A DNA stretch of 64,000 nt from Roseobacter sp. SK209-2-6 (lineage in GTDB: Bacteria > Pseudomonadota > Alphaproteobacteria > Rhodobacterales > Rhodobacteraceae). Each line of letters starts with the position of its first letter. Position 1 is the first letter of the stretch. A program made the position numbers and the translations under genes. Below the pieces are notes generated by a model. It saw only the letters and a list, made by a program, of their open reading frames with translations, was not told where the DNA came from and did no database searches. The stretch lies in NCBI RefSeq assembly GCF_000169455.1, contig NZ_AAYC01000017.1:1-64000 (forward strand), written 5' to 3'. Of the stretch, positions 46,023 to 54,561 are shown piece after piece.

Positions 46023-47524
46023 GCGCGCTTGAAATCGGAATTGCTTCTTTCCCCATTCTGATGGGACTGATCTTCCTCAGGGTGCCGATTGGGCTCTCGA
46101 TGTTCCTGGTGGGCCTAGGCGGGTTGATCATCGTCACCGATGGCACCCAGGTGGCCTTTGGCCGCCTCAAGAGTGAGACCTACACAACCTTTTCCTCCTA
46201 TTCGCTGACCATCGTGCCGATGTTCCTCCTGATGGGGCATTTTGCAACGCTGGGCGGCATGTCCTCGGCCCTGTTCAAGGCCGCTGAGGGCTTTCTGGGC
46301 CATAAAAAGGGCGGGGTTGCCATGGCCGCCATCGGCGCCTGCGCAGGCTTTGGCGCCATCTGCGGGTCTTCTCTGGCGACCGCTGCCACCATGGGCCGGG
46401 TCGCCCTGCCCGAGCTGAAGCAATATGGCTATGCGGGCGGTTTCTCGACCGCGACGCTGGCGGCTGGCGGCACCCTTGGCATCCTGATCCCACCCTCGGT
46501 GGTGCTGGTGATCTATGCCATCCTGACTGAACAGAATATCGCTAAGCTGTTCCTGGCGGCCTTTATCCCCGGCCTATTGGCAGCCCTTGGCTATGTCATC
46601 GTGGTCTCCATCTACGTGCGCCTCTACCCCAAGGCGGCAGGCACCCGCCCGGCCATCCCCTGGTCCGAACGGTTCGGCAATCTGGTCAAGGTCTGGCCTG
46701 TACTCCTGGTTTTTGGCCTGGTTGTGGGCGGCATCTATCTGGGCTGGTTTACCCCCACCGAAGGTGCAGCCGTCGGGGCCTTTGGCACCGGCTTCATCGC
46801 CTGGATGAATGGCGGCCTGGACCGCGAGAATCTGGTCGACAGCTTCATGGTCACCGCCCGCTCCACTGCGATGATCTTCTTCATCGTATTGGGCGCCGGG
46901 TTCTACAACGGTTTCCTGGCCCTCACCAAGGTGCCGCAGGAGCTGGCGGATTTCGTGGTCAGCCAGGGCTTTAGCCCCTGGGTGGTGCTGGCGTTGATCC
47001 TCGCCTTCTATCTGGTCTTTGGTTGCCTGATGGATTCGCTCTCGATGATCCTACTGACCATTCCGATCTTCTTCCCGGTGATTTCAGTCATGGACTTTGG
47101 CCTCTTGTCCCTGGTCGATATGCAGGCAGACGCCGCAATGGAAGTTCTGCGCAATGGCGTGCCCGAAGGTATGGGAGCGGAGATGCTCGCATCCATTCAG
47201 GAGAGCATCGCCAATGGGGTAGAGCTGACCCGCGAGCAGATGAAGGAGCTGGGCATTCGGGTGACCGAAGGCCGGGTGAACCGGATTGAGGCCGAATATG
47301 TCGCCATCTGGTTCGGCATTCTGGTGCTGATCGTGGTTGAGGTTGGCTTGATCACCCCGCCGGTGGGAATGAACCTCTTCATCATCAACGCCATGGATCG
47401 CAAGACCAAGATGGTCGACACCTATAAGGCCGTGATGTTCTTTGTCGCCTCCGACATCATCCGGGTGATTATCCTGGTGCTCTTCCCGATCATCACGCTC
47501 TTACCTTTGATGCTGCTGCACTAG
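46019..47524 (+). CDS. dctM: TRAP transporter large permease
   Basis: The 501-residue protein has about twelve to thirteen helices with the DctM signatures GACAGFGAICGSSLATAATMG (read in two parts), GTLGILIPPSV and EVGLITPPVGMNLF. It carries the substrate path using a Na+ gradient. The start codon is GTG within the dctQ stop. A hydrophilic insert of about 70 residues near 365-435 (MQADAAMEVLRNGVPEGMG onward) is longer than in most DctM proteins. A terminator follows. Confidence 0.93.
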   Translation: MSALEIGIASFPILMGLIFLRVPIGLSMFLVGLGGLIIVTDGTQVAFGRLKSETYTTFSSYSLTIVPMFLLMGHFATLGGMSSALFKAAEGFLGHKKGGVAMAAIGACAGFGAICGSSLATAATMGRVALPELKQYGYAGGFSTATLAAGGTLGILIPPSVVLVIYAILTEQNIAKLFLAAFIPGLLAALGYVIVVSIYVRLYPKAAGTRPAIPWSERFGNLVKVWPVLLVFGLVVGGIYLGWFTPTEGAAVGAFGTGFIAWMNGGLDRENLVDSFMVTARSTAMIFFIVLGAGFYNGFLALTKVPQELADFVVSQGFSPWVVLALILAFYLVFGCLMDSLSMILLTIPIFFPVISVMDFGLLSLVDMQADAAMEVLRNGVPEGMGAEMLASIQESIANGVELTREQMKELGIRVTEGRVNRIEAEYVAIWFGILVLIVVEVGLITPPVGMNLFIINAMDRKTKMVDTYKAVMFFVASDIIRVIILVLFPIITLLPLMLLH

Positions 47525-47543
47525 TCTTGCGGCCTGACAAATC

Positions 47544-47577
47544 AAACCCCGCTCGCCTCGCCGAGCGGGGTTTTTCC
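47544..47577 (+). terminator. Terminator of the TRAP operon
   Basis: AAACCCCGCTCG and CGAGCGGGGTTT (12-bp perfect arms, 47544-47555/47562-47573) are followed by TTT and CC. Confidence 0.9.
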
Positions 47578-47623
47578 TTTCTGTCCCACCGCTATACTGC
47601 CTAGAAATCACAAAGGACCTAGG

Positions 47624-48058
47624 ATGCCGGACCACGACAAAAGCAGATTTGTACACCAGATCCGGGTTGGTTGGGGCCACTGCGACCCGGCACAGATCGC
47701 CTATACTGGCCACCTGCCCGCATTCGCACTGGAAGCCATCGATGCTTGGTGGGAGCACCACCTTGACGGCGATGGCTGGTACCAGATGGAACTGGACCGG
47801 GGCACCGGCACTCCCTTTGTCTCCATGAGCCTGGAATTCCGCAGTCCGGTCACTCCGCGGTACAGGCTCGACTGTGAGGTCTGGCCCTGTGCCATCGGCA
47901 ATAAATCCGTCACCTTCCGGGTGGATGCCCTCCAGAACGGCACCCTGTGCTTTGAGGGCAAATTCACCTGCGTCTTTATTGACCCGGCTGAGTTCAAGGC
48001 CCGCCCTGCGCCGGAGGATTACCGCGCCATTGTTGAGGCAAACCTGCGGCCGGAATAG
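47624..48058 (+). CDS. Acyl-CoA thioesterase (4-hydroxybenzoyl-CoA thioesterase-like hotdog)
   Basis: The 144-residue single hotdog-fold protein has the catalytic-Asp motif in VGWGHCDPAQIAYTGHLPAF, matching 4HBT/YbgC-type enzymes. These release CoA from aromatic or short-chain acyl-CoA. AAAGGACC lies before ATG 47624. It stands between the TRAP terminator and a repeat element, so it is probably expressed alone. Confidence 0.85.
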   Translation: MPDHDKSRFVHQIRVGWGHCDPAQIAYTGHLPAFALEAIDAWWEHHLDGDGWYQMELDRGTGTPFVSMSLEFRSPVTPRYRLDCEVWPCAIGNKSVTFRVDALQNGTLCFEGKFTCVFIDPAEFKARPAPEDYRAIVEANLRPE

Positions 48059-48076
48059 AACCCGTTTTGTTACAGA

Positions 48077-48155
48077 GGGCAGCGCCCGAGCCTGGGCGGG
48101 TGCGAAAGCGCCCTCCCATGGGGAGGGTCGGGCGCTGCCCGGCCTTGCGGCCGGG
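48077..48155. repeat. REP-like palindromic repeat, copy B
   Basis: This 79-bp element is nearly identical in plan to 13359-13436. AGCGCCC, CCTGGGCGGGTGC, GCGCCCTCCC and GGGAGGGTCGGGCGC appear in the same order, followed by GCCCGG and CCGGG. It separates the thioesterase and ycaQ genes, which converge on it. Confidence 0.75.
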
Positions 48156-48176
48156 GAAAAGGACTTTGGCACCCCG

Positions 48177-49391
48177 TCAAGCCGGCTCTCTCAGCCACTC
48201 ATCCGCCAGGTCCACTTCAGCCAGTCCGGCAAAGCGTGCCACCCGCTCCAGCTCTGCCTCCAGCCGCTTGATCCGGGCAGGTGAAAACTTCACCCCGCGT
48301 TCGGGCCACAGCGCTGTCACCCGCAACAGATCCGCATTGCGATCGGCCTTCATGTCGATCCGACCAACCATGCGCTGCCCCTCGATCAGGGGAAATACAT
48401 AATAGCCGTATTTCCGTTTGGGCGCCGGGGTGAAGACCTCGATCCGGTAGTGAAAGCCAAAGAGCCGCTCTGCCCGCTTGCGATCCCTGAGCATCGGATC
48501 AAAAGGGCTAAGCACCCGCATCCGCCCCGGAGCCGTGCCCAGGTCCGCCGCCTGTTCCACTACATCAGGTCGCGCAAAATGCTTGCGCAGAGAACCATCA
48601 GCGGCTTCCACCTCGATTTCGATCAACTCCCCCCGTCCCAGCGCATCGCGGCACCAATCACGTGCCTCCGCAGCCGAGGCCGTATCCCAGAACGCAGCCA
48701 ACTCGCCTGAGGTGGCAAACCCAAGCCGGTCCAGCGCCGCATTGCATAGCCAGTCCACCGTGGCTGCTGGGTCAAGCGTTTCATGCGGAGGCCGCAGCAC
48801 CTCTTCGATCACCCGCTCTGTCAGATCATAGCGTTTCTGAAATCCCGTCCGACCAACAACGGTGAGCGCACCTTTGCGCCAGAGGTACTCCAGGGCGGTT
48901 TTGGACGGGTGCCAATCCCACCAACCTCCGGAGCCCTTCTTTTCGCCCTTGCCCACATCGGAGGAACTAACAGGCCCATGGTCGCGCACATGCGTCAGCA
49001 CTGTCTCGAATTGCTGCTCAAACCCATCCCGGCGCCAATTGCGCCAGCGTTTGCGAAGCAAGGCCTCGTCGCGCTGAAACCGCAAATGCCATCGCGGGTA
49101 AAACTCCATCGGGATCATCGCCGCATCATGGGTCCAATGCTCAAACAGGGTATCGCCCTGGTCATAGAGACTGGTCAGGTGCTTGGGCCGGTAGCTGGGG
49201 CGGCGCGCATAAAGGATCACATCATGGGCGCGAGCTACGGTATTGATACTGTCCAGCTGCACAAATCCCAGCCGGGAGATCAAGTCCAGCAGATCCGCCC
49301 CCTTGGCCGGCCCGCTTGGAGCTTCCAGCAGCGCGTGACGATCCATGAAAAGCCGCCGCGCCAGACCGTTTTCCAGACGCGGCAGCGCCAT
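48177..49391 (-). CDS. ycaQ: YcaQ/AlkX-type winged-helix DNA glycosylase (interstrand-crosslink repair)
   Basis: The 404-residue protein has the HTH_42 (DUF1006) architecture: tandem winged helices and a beta-barrel. The catalytic QxD motif sits in LGFVQLDSINTVARAH near residue 45. Relatives unhook nitrogen-mustard-type crosslinks and excise alkylated bases. Conserved blocks HDAAMIPMEFYP, ATSGELAAFW and PFDPMLRDRKRAERLFGF support full length. Its ATG overlaps the LacI-type stop by 1 bp, so the two are coupled. Confidence 0.9.
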   Translation of the reverse strand: MALPRLENGLARRLFMDRHALLEAPSGPAKGADLLDLISRLGFVQLDSINTVARAHDVILYARRPSYRPKHLTSLYDQGDTLFEHWTHDAAMIPMEFYPRWHLRFQRDEALLRKRWRNWRRDGFEQQFETVLTHVRDHGPVSSSDVGKGEKKGSGGWWDWHPSKTALEYLWRKGALTVVGRTGFQKRYDLTERVIEEVLRPPHETLDPAATVDWLCNAALDRLGFATSGELAAFWDTASAAEARDWCRDALGRGELIEIEVEAADGSLRKHFARPDVVEQAADLGTAPGRMRVLSPFDPMLRDRKRAERLFGFHYRIEVFTPAPKRKYGYYVFPLIEGQRMVGRIDMKADRNADLLRVTALWPERGVKFSPARIKRLEAELERVARFAGLAEVDLADEWLREPA

Positions 49392-50416
49392 CAGCGGCGC
49401 TTCAGTGTATCGCCAAAGGAGATTGTGGGTGTCAGGCTCACATGTTTCTCCAGCTCGACCTCGGGGTCATCCAGCTGGGCGGCAATGATCTCCGCCGCCT
49501 TGCGCCCAATTTCCTGGCGGCAAGCGTCCATTGTGGCCAATTTGCGCGGCAACCCCTGCAGCAGTTCAACCCCGTTGAAGCCGGCAAGACCAATCTGGCC
49601 AGGCACATCAATGCCTTGATCCATCAGATACAAAAGCCCGCCAGCGCCAATCATATCATTGGAGTAATAGAGGAAATCCAGCTCCGGCGAGCGCTCCAGC
49701 ATTTCCTGAGTCATCTCGCGCCCCTTGGCCAGAGCAGAGCCACCGGAATAGAAAGCACGATCCTCGATCTCGACACCCTCTTTCGCCAACGCTTCGGTGA
49801 ACCCTTCAAAGCGTTTGCGCGCTCGGTGATCGAGCGGCATCTTGGTCCCCATGAAACCGATATGACGGTAACCCGCTTTGAGGATCGCCTTGGCCATCTC
49901 ACGGCCCGCACGGCGGTGAGAAATCCCGACCATGGCATCCACCGGCTTGCCATCGGTATCCATGATCTCAACCACCGGAATGCCAGCTGCATTCAGCATA
50001 GCGCGCGCCGCCTCTGTATGCTCAAGCCCGGCAATGATCACGCCAGAAGGCCGCCAGGAAAGCATCTCATAGAGAACTTTCTCTTCTTTTTCAGGCTGAT
50101 AGTCTGTAACACCGACAACCGGCTGCAACTCAGTGTTTTCCAGAACCCGGTTGATACCGGTCAGCACCTCGGGAAAAACCATATTGGAAAGCGACGGGAT
50201 AATCACCGCGACCAGATTTACCCGGCTGGAGGCCAAGGCCCCGGCAATCTTATTGGGCACATAGCCCAGTTCCTTGGCGGCCGTCAGAACTTTGACGCGG
50301 GTCTTCTCAGACACGTCTCCGCGGTTACGCAAAACGCGGCTCACCGTCATTTCAGAAACACCAGTGGCATCAGAGACATCGCGAAGGGTGAGCGGGCGCT
50401 TGTTATCCGTGGTCAC
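49391..50416 (-). CDS. LacI-family transcriptional regulator
   Basis: The 341-residue protein has an N-terminal LacI helix-turn-helix (LTLRDVSDATGVSEMTVSRVLR) with hinge helix and a periplasmic-binding-protein-like effector domain. VAVIIPSLSNMVFPEVLTGIN and GIAGFNGVELL-like blocks are close to gluconate/sugar-acid repressors (GntR of the LacI family). No sugar genes are adjacent; the only coupled gene is ycaQ. The effector is unknown. Confidence 0.92.
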   Translation of the reverse strand: MTTDNKRPLTLRDVSDATGVSEMTVSRVLRNRGDVSEKTRVKVLTAAKELGYVPNKIAGALASSRVNLVAVIIPSLSNMVFPEVLTGINRVLENTELQPVVGVTDYQPEKEEKVLYEMLSWRPSGVIIAGLEHTEAARAMLNAAGIPVVEIMDTDGKPVDAMVGISHRRAGREMAKAILKAGYRHIGFMGTKMPLDHRARKRFEGFTEALAKEGVEIEDRAFYSGGSALAKGREMTQEMLERSPELDFLYYSNDMIGAGGLLYLMDQGIDVPGQIGLAGFNGVELLQGLPRKLATMDACRQEIGRKAAEIIAAQLDDPEVELEKHVSLTPTISFGDTLKRR

Positions 50417-50923
50417 GTTCTATGGCCTTTTATTTTCTGCTGTTAGAAGGTTAGCGCAGAGAGCGCATCCGATACAATGGGGGCAGATCATATGCGACAA
50501 AAGAAACCCCGCTTGGAGCCCCCACATCAAAGATGACAGAGAGCCTTTGCCATCGGGTAAATGGCAGCAGTCAAAACAACCATGCCCAAGCCCCTGATTG
50601 GGGGGAAACCCTAAAGCTATTGGCGCAACTTGCACCCGTCAGAAGACAGAGCGCCTCATGGCGCGCTCAAAATGCAATGCAAAAGGTCAATTCACGCAAC
50701 AAGGCTCAACCAGGCATCGCGAGGCAATGTTCCACCTCTCCGGAGCGACCGTACGGGGTAGGACAAGGCTATTCATCCCAAAATTGGTAACGAGGCCTGT
50801 TGACCGTCCGTGACACAAGAGGCAAAACGACCAAAGCAGGAAGATTGGCTTTTGCCCCCTGCAAGCAGCTCTGAGCCTGTATGCTCAGAAAAACCAAGAT
50901 CTACATATGTAGGTCAAATAAGC
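50417..50923. other. 507-bp intergenic region upstream of tRNA-Arg
   Basis: No gene supported. It holds the upstream regions of the LacI-type gene (minus) and tRNA-Arg (plus). A small dyad GAGCGC/GCGC occurs near 50650. I see no promoter good enough to call and no repeat. Confidence 0.5.
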
Positions 50924-51000
50924 GGCCCCGTGGCTCAACTGGATAGAGCAGCCCCCTCCTAAGGGGCAGGTTGCAGGTTCGAATCCTGCCGGGGTCGCCA
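50924..51000 (+). tRNA. tRNA-Arg (anticodon CCT)
   Basis: The 77-nt cloverleaf has acceptor stem GGCCCCG/CGGGGTC (one G-U pair) and D-arm GCTC/GAGC. The anticodon stem GCCCC/GGGGC has loop CTCCTAA and anticodon CCT. The T-arm is GCAGG-TTCGAAT-CCTGC and CCA is encoded. Rare-codon tRNA genes of this kind are common integration sites; an element remnant begins directly downstream. Confidence 0.97.
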
Positions 51001-51155
51001 AAAACTCTTGAAAGATATGGCATATTTACAGGGCGTTGTGCGGATGCGTGCAGAAACGCCCGTCGGCTTTCGCGGCGAAATCAGCTGGAACGGCTGATTT
51101 CCCGTACAAAACCTGTACAAAATTCGCACGTTTGTGCGTATTTCTGGAGTTAGTC

Positions 51156-51909
51156 ATGAGCCGCCATAGCTTTGATCCCGAAATCGCCGGACGCATGAGC
51201 CTGAACGCGGCAGTGATTTTCCAGAACATCACCTTCTGGATTGAGAAGAACCAAGCCAATCGCCGGAACCTTCGCGACGGGCGGTATTGGACCTACAACT
51301 CGATCTCTGCCTTTGGTGAGTTGTTCCCCTATCTGAGCGAGAAGCAGATCCGAACAGCGCTCGAAAAGCTGGTCAGCGCAGGGCTCATCATCAAGGGCAA
51401 TTTCAGCGATGATCGCTATGACCGAACCTGTTGGTATGCCCTGGGCAAATCGATCCGACCGAAAGGGAAAATGATGCATTTGCCCCTTAGGGCAAGCCAT
51501 CTGCCCCAGAGCCAAATCCTATAAGAACAGATATAAACCATATCAAAAACCAAATCCTTCGCACGCGAAGGCTGCGGTGGAGGATGAAGTTTCTGCAAAG
51601 ATTTTGTCCGCCTATGCCGAGGATCGCATTCGTGGGAAAGCGGATTGTCTCTCACAAATCCGCCAAGCGTTGGCCGACGGAGTGGATGCCAAAGACCTCG
51701 AGGAAGCAGTGCGGGCCTATGCGAGCGAAAGCGAAGGCTTCACCCGCTCCAAGGTGTGCTTCTCCGACAATTGGTTCACGTCTGGCCGCTGGCTGAAATA
51801 TCTTCACAGCCTTGAAGAGGCGAGAGAAGCTGGCAAAGCCAAAGAAGCCGAACTGCTGAAATCGAAGCGGCGGGGCTCAGAGCATGAATGCGACAGGTCT
51901 GCACAATGA
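51156..51909 (+). pseudogene. Replication-initiator-like winged-helix protein broken by a frameshift
   Basis: The first part (51156-51524) encodes SFDPEIAGRMSLNAAVIFQNITFW and WTYNSISAFGELFPYLSEKQ, a DNA-binding domain common in plasmid and element replication proteins. The second frame (51577-51909) encodes an Ala/Glu-rich C-terminus with SKVCFSDNWFTSGRWLKYL. Between them, the second frame read backwards (CICPLGQAICPRAKSYKNRY) continues the first without a gap if 4 nt near 51471 (ATGA) are removed. I therefore infer one gene split by a small insertion. TGGAG precedes ATG 51156. Confidence 0.6.
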
Positions 51910-53068
51910 GCAGAGAGCAAGGTTACCCACCGATTACATCGGCGGGACTTGTGAGGGGCGGCAAGCCTCCCCTTCAAACCCCAATCAAACGCACGAAGGC
52001 GGCGTCAAAGAGGGCCTTTCCGAGAGCGTGATCTTTCGATGCACCCCGTCGGAAAAGGCAGCGCTGGTGGCAAAAGCGCTCGCCGCTAGTCTACCTAATG
52101 CCACGCTGATGCGGGAGGCCTTGGGGCTGGTCGAGGCACGTCGACGCAAGCCTGTCCCACGTGTCGACCCAAAGCTGACCTTTGCTATTGCCCGCTTCGG
52201 CGGCAACCTCAATCAGCTCTCCCGCTGGATCAACGGCGCGGTCAAATCTGGTCGCGCGAGCCAGATCGAGGCGTTCAAGGTCACGGCTCAGCTGGTGGTC
52301 ATCGAACGACAGATGGCGCAGACCGTAGCGGCACACACACGCGGTGAAGAATGGTTCTTTTCCATTGGCACAGGCGGCAGTGCGGCCCCTGTAGACTACC
52401 TGACAGCTCGAGAAGTTCTGGCCAATGACGAGAACCGCAATCTGATCCGCGATAGCACCGGTAAACCACAAACCCAGATCCGCAACCCGCTGCCCGAGGT
52501 GCTGCACGGTAACCCCGACCAAACCCGCGACCTGATCGACGCGAGCACCAACAAGTGGAGCTACACGGCAGGCGTGATCAGCTTTGCCGATAGCGATGAT
52601 CCCAGTCCCGACGCCCAGCAAGAGGCCATTGAGCGATTTGAGGCTCTGGCCTTTGCCGGGCTGGACCGGGATCAATACGACTGCCTCTGGATGCGCCACA
52701 CGCACGAGAGCAATGTCGAGCTGCACTTCTGCGCGCCACCAGGACATGAGAGCGCCTTTTCCAGCCTCCGCGGTTTATTGAACAAGACCCATGGCTGGAC
52801 AGAGCCTTTGGAGCCAGAAAGCGCCCGTGAAGTGAGGGCGACGATTGAAGCACCAACGCGCGCGCAAGGTCGTGAAGCGCTGCACGACTGGGTCCTCGAT
52901 CAGATCAGCGTCGGCAGCATCACCGACCGCGCCAGCATGATCGACGCACTCGCTGACGCGGGTTTCGAGATCCCCCGCACCAGCAAAAACCTTGAGCGGA
53001 CTCTTTCTTTGCCAGGCCAGTGCATGTTTTTGAGGTGCGCCGGGATTCATCAAAATATAAGCAACTGA
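51884..53068 (+). CDS. MobC-relaxase fusion (MobA/VirD2-like), truncated
   Basis: The 394-residue frame has an N-terminal MobC-like accessory part (about 45-150: VIFRCTPSEKAALVAKAL, FGGNLNQLSRWINGA). A relaxase segment (about 153 onward: FFSIGTGGSAAPVDYLTA, KWSYTAGVISFADSDD) carries the three-His site at His272, His274 and His281. Compared with relaxases of this type as I recall them, about a dozen residues are missing after HFCAP (residues 282-286). The C-terminal part beyond FEIPRTSKN is replaced by unrelated sequence. The enzyme would nick oriT but is probably inactive. Confidence 0.7.
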   Translation: MNATGLHNEQRARLPTDYIGGTCEGRQASPSNPNQTHEGGVKEGLSESVIFRCTPSEKAALVAKALAASLPNATLMREALGLVEARRRKPVPRVDPKLTFAIARFGGNLNQLSRWINGAVKSGRASQIEAFKVTAQLVVIERQMAQTVAAHTRGEEWFFSIGTGGSAAPVDYLTAREVLANDENRNLIRDSTGKPQTQIRNPLPEVLHGNPDQTRDLIDASTNKWSYTAGVISFADSDDPSPDAQQEAIERFEALAFAGLDRDQYDCLWMRHTHESNVELHFCAPPGHESAFSSLRGLLNKTHGWTEPLEPESAREVRATIEAPTRAQGREALHDWVLDQISVGSITDRASMIDALADAGFEIPRTSKNLERTLSLPGQCMFLRCAGIHQNISN

Positions 53069-53090
53069 TATTTTACAGTAAAATTCAGTG

Positions 53091-53439
53091 TCTAGATTCT
53101 CGAATCAAAGAAGCATGCATTCTTAGACTTAATTGGCACCAACTTCTCAACCCAATATCCCTTTGCTGAACTCACCAGAATGGAACGGAACGAAAGCGCG
53201 ATGTGTCTAGCTGATAGTGCAATACGCTTTTCCTTAGCCCTCAGAAGGCAAGAATGGTCACTGAGCCTAAAGAAAACACTATTGCTGGACGCATTCTGGT
53301 TTGTTCGCGCACTATTGGACGGCGAACAAACAGCCGACTTTCGTACGCGTTTCACGCATCCCTGTAACCGACTCTCCGCATGGGTGTTGAGAGTATACCC
53401 AGCAACCTGAACGGCAATATCTTGCTTCTCAGAAGAAAG
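53091..53439. other. Gap between element remnant and tRNA-Lys
   Basis: No supported gene. Two short overlapping frames on opposite strands lack recognisable motifs and ribosome-binding sites. The sequence is A+T-richer than flanking core DNA and may be element debris. Confidence 0.45.
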
Positions 53440-53515
53440 TGGTGAGCCGTGCAGGATTCGAACCTGCGACCCACTGATTAAAAGTCAGTTGCTCTACCAA
53501 CTGAGCTAACGGCCC
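53440..53515 (-). tRNA. tRNA-Lys (anticodon TTT)
   Basis: The 76-nt cloverleaf has acceptor GGGCCGT/ACGGCTC, anticodon loop CTTTTAA (anticodon TTT), T-arm GCAGG-TTCGAAT-CCTGC and encoded CCA. It is transcribed away from dapF. Confidence 0.97.
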
Positions 53516-53715
53516 ACTCTCTGTGCTTCGCGATCTAAGTGATTTATCCAGAAGGATCAAGCGCTTATTTCGCTTCGAGGCTGCGTTTCTGTGTCAGTCA
53601 CGCTGTCCCGATAGGCGGCGTATCTACGGTCAAGCCTGCAAAGGGTCAACCCCCTTTTTCCAACTTTCTGCGCCTCAGGCTGGATTCATTTCCAACGCGG
53701 GTCTATATGCCCGTC

Positions 53716-54561
53716 ATGCGCATAGATTCTGATACTCCCCTCCCCTTTATGAAGATGCATGGCCTCGGCAATGACTTCGTTGTTGTAGATGCACGGCATC
53801 TGAAACTAGATGTCACGCCTGCTTTGGCAAAGGGAATCGCACATCGCAGATTCGGCATCGGATTTGACCAGCTCACACTGATCGAATCGCCCAAGGCAAA
53901 TTCTCCAGCCGACGCGCATCTCCTGTTCTACAATGCAGACGGATCGACATCCGCGGCCTGTGGCAATGCCACCCGCTGTGTCGCACGTCACCTGATGGCA
54001 GAAAGCGGTAAATCAGAACTGCATTTGACGACAGATCGCGGGGATCTTCTTGCCCATGACAGCGGAGACGGCCTGACTTCGGTCAACATGGGGCAACCCC
54101 AGCTACTCTGGGATCAGGTACCGTTGGCTGAAGAGGTGGACACGCTGGAACTTCCGATTGAGGGTGGGCCAACGGCGACGGGCATGGGTAACCCCCATTG
54201 CACTTTTTTCGTTGAAAACGCCGACCTCATTCCACTGGAGGAGTTTGGTCCCCGCTATGAGCATCATCCGCTCTATCCTGAACGCACCAATGTGCAAGTC
54301 GCGCATATTGTCGGTCCTGACCATATCCGGATGCGGGTCTGGGAGCGCGGTGTCGGGGTGACCTTGGCCTCCGGCTCTTCCTCCTGTGCGACCGCTGTGG
54401 CCGCAGCACGCCGGGGGCTTACAGGGCGTAAAGTCCAAGTGGATCTTGATGGTGGAACCCTATGGATCGATTGGCGTGAGGATGGGGTATGGATGACAGG
54501 TCCGACCATGCATGTCAGCAGCGGCAGCTTCACCCGCGAATTTCTGGAGAGCCTGGGATGA
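53716..54561 (+). CDS. dapF: Diaminopimelate epimerase
   Basis: The 281-residue two-domain enzyme has its catalytic pair Cys82 (AACGNATRC) and Cys224 (SGSSSCATA). It converts LL- to meso-diaminopimelate for lysine and peptidoglycan. ATG 53716 or the in-frame ATG 53707 could start it; neither has a clear ribosome-binding site. A longer frame to 53539 is implausible. It overlaps mtaB by 4 bp. Confidence 0.95.
   Translation: MRIDSDTPLPFMKMHGLGNDFVVVDARHLKLDVTPALAKGIAHRRFGIGFDQLTLIESPKANSPADAHLLFYNADGSTSAACGNATRCVARHLMAESGKSELHLTTDRGDLLAHDSGDGLTSVNMGQPQLLWDQVPLAEEVDTLELPIEGGPTATGMGNPHCTFFVENADLIPLEEFGPRYEHHPLYPERTNVQVAHIVGPDHIRMRVWERGVGVTLASGSSSCATAVAAARRGLTGRKVQVDLDGGTLWIDWREDGVWMTGPTMHVSSGSFTREFLESLG

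Larger units (their letters stand above)
51001..53090 (+). mobile_element. Decayed integrative mobilizable element at tRNA-Arg(CCT)
   Basis: Directly after the tRNA lie a broken replication-type gene and a MobC/relaxase gene, both plus-strand and unrelated to the housekeeping genes on either side. The left end is the tRNA 3' end. The right end is placed near 53090, where the relaxase frame loses family-like sequence. No integrase, no type IV secretion genes and no visible copy of the tRNA 3' end at the right border remain, so it is a remnant. Confidence 0.65.

Noticed and set aside
53091-53439. Small genes between the relaxase and tRNA-Lys
   Set aside because: Two overlapping frames on opposite strands, no ribosome-binding site, no recognisable motif and unclear coding bias.
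53020-53470. Copy of the tRNA-Arg 3' end as attachment-site repeat
   Set aside because: The only similar string is the T-arm of tRNA-Lys, which is shared by most tRNAs.
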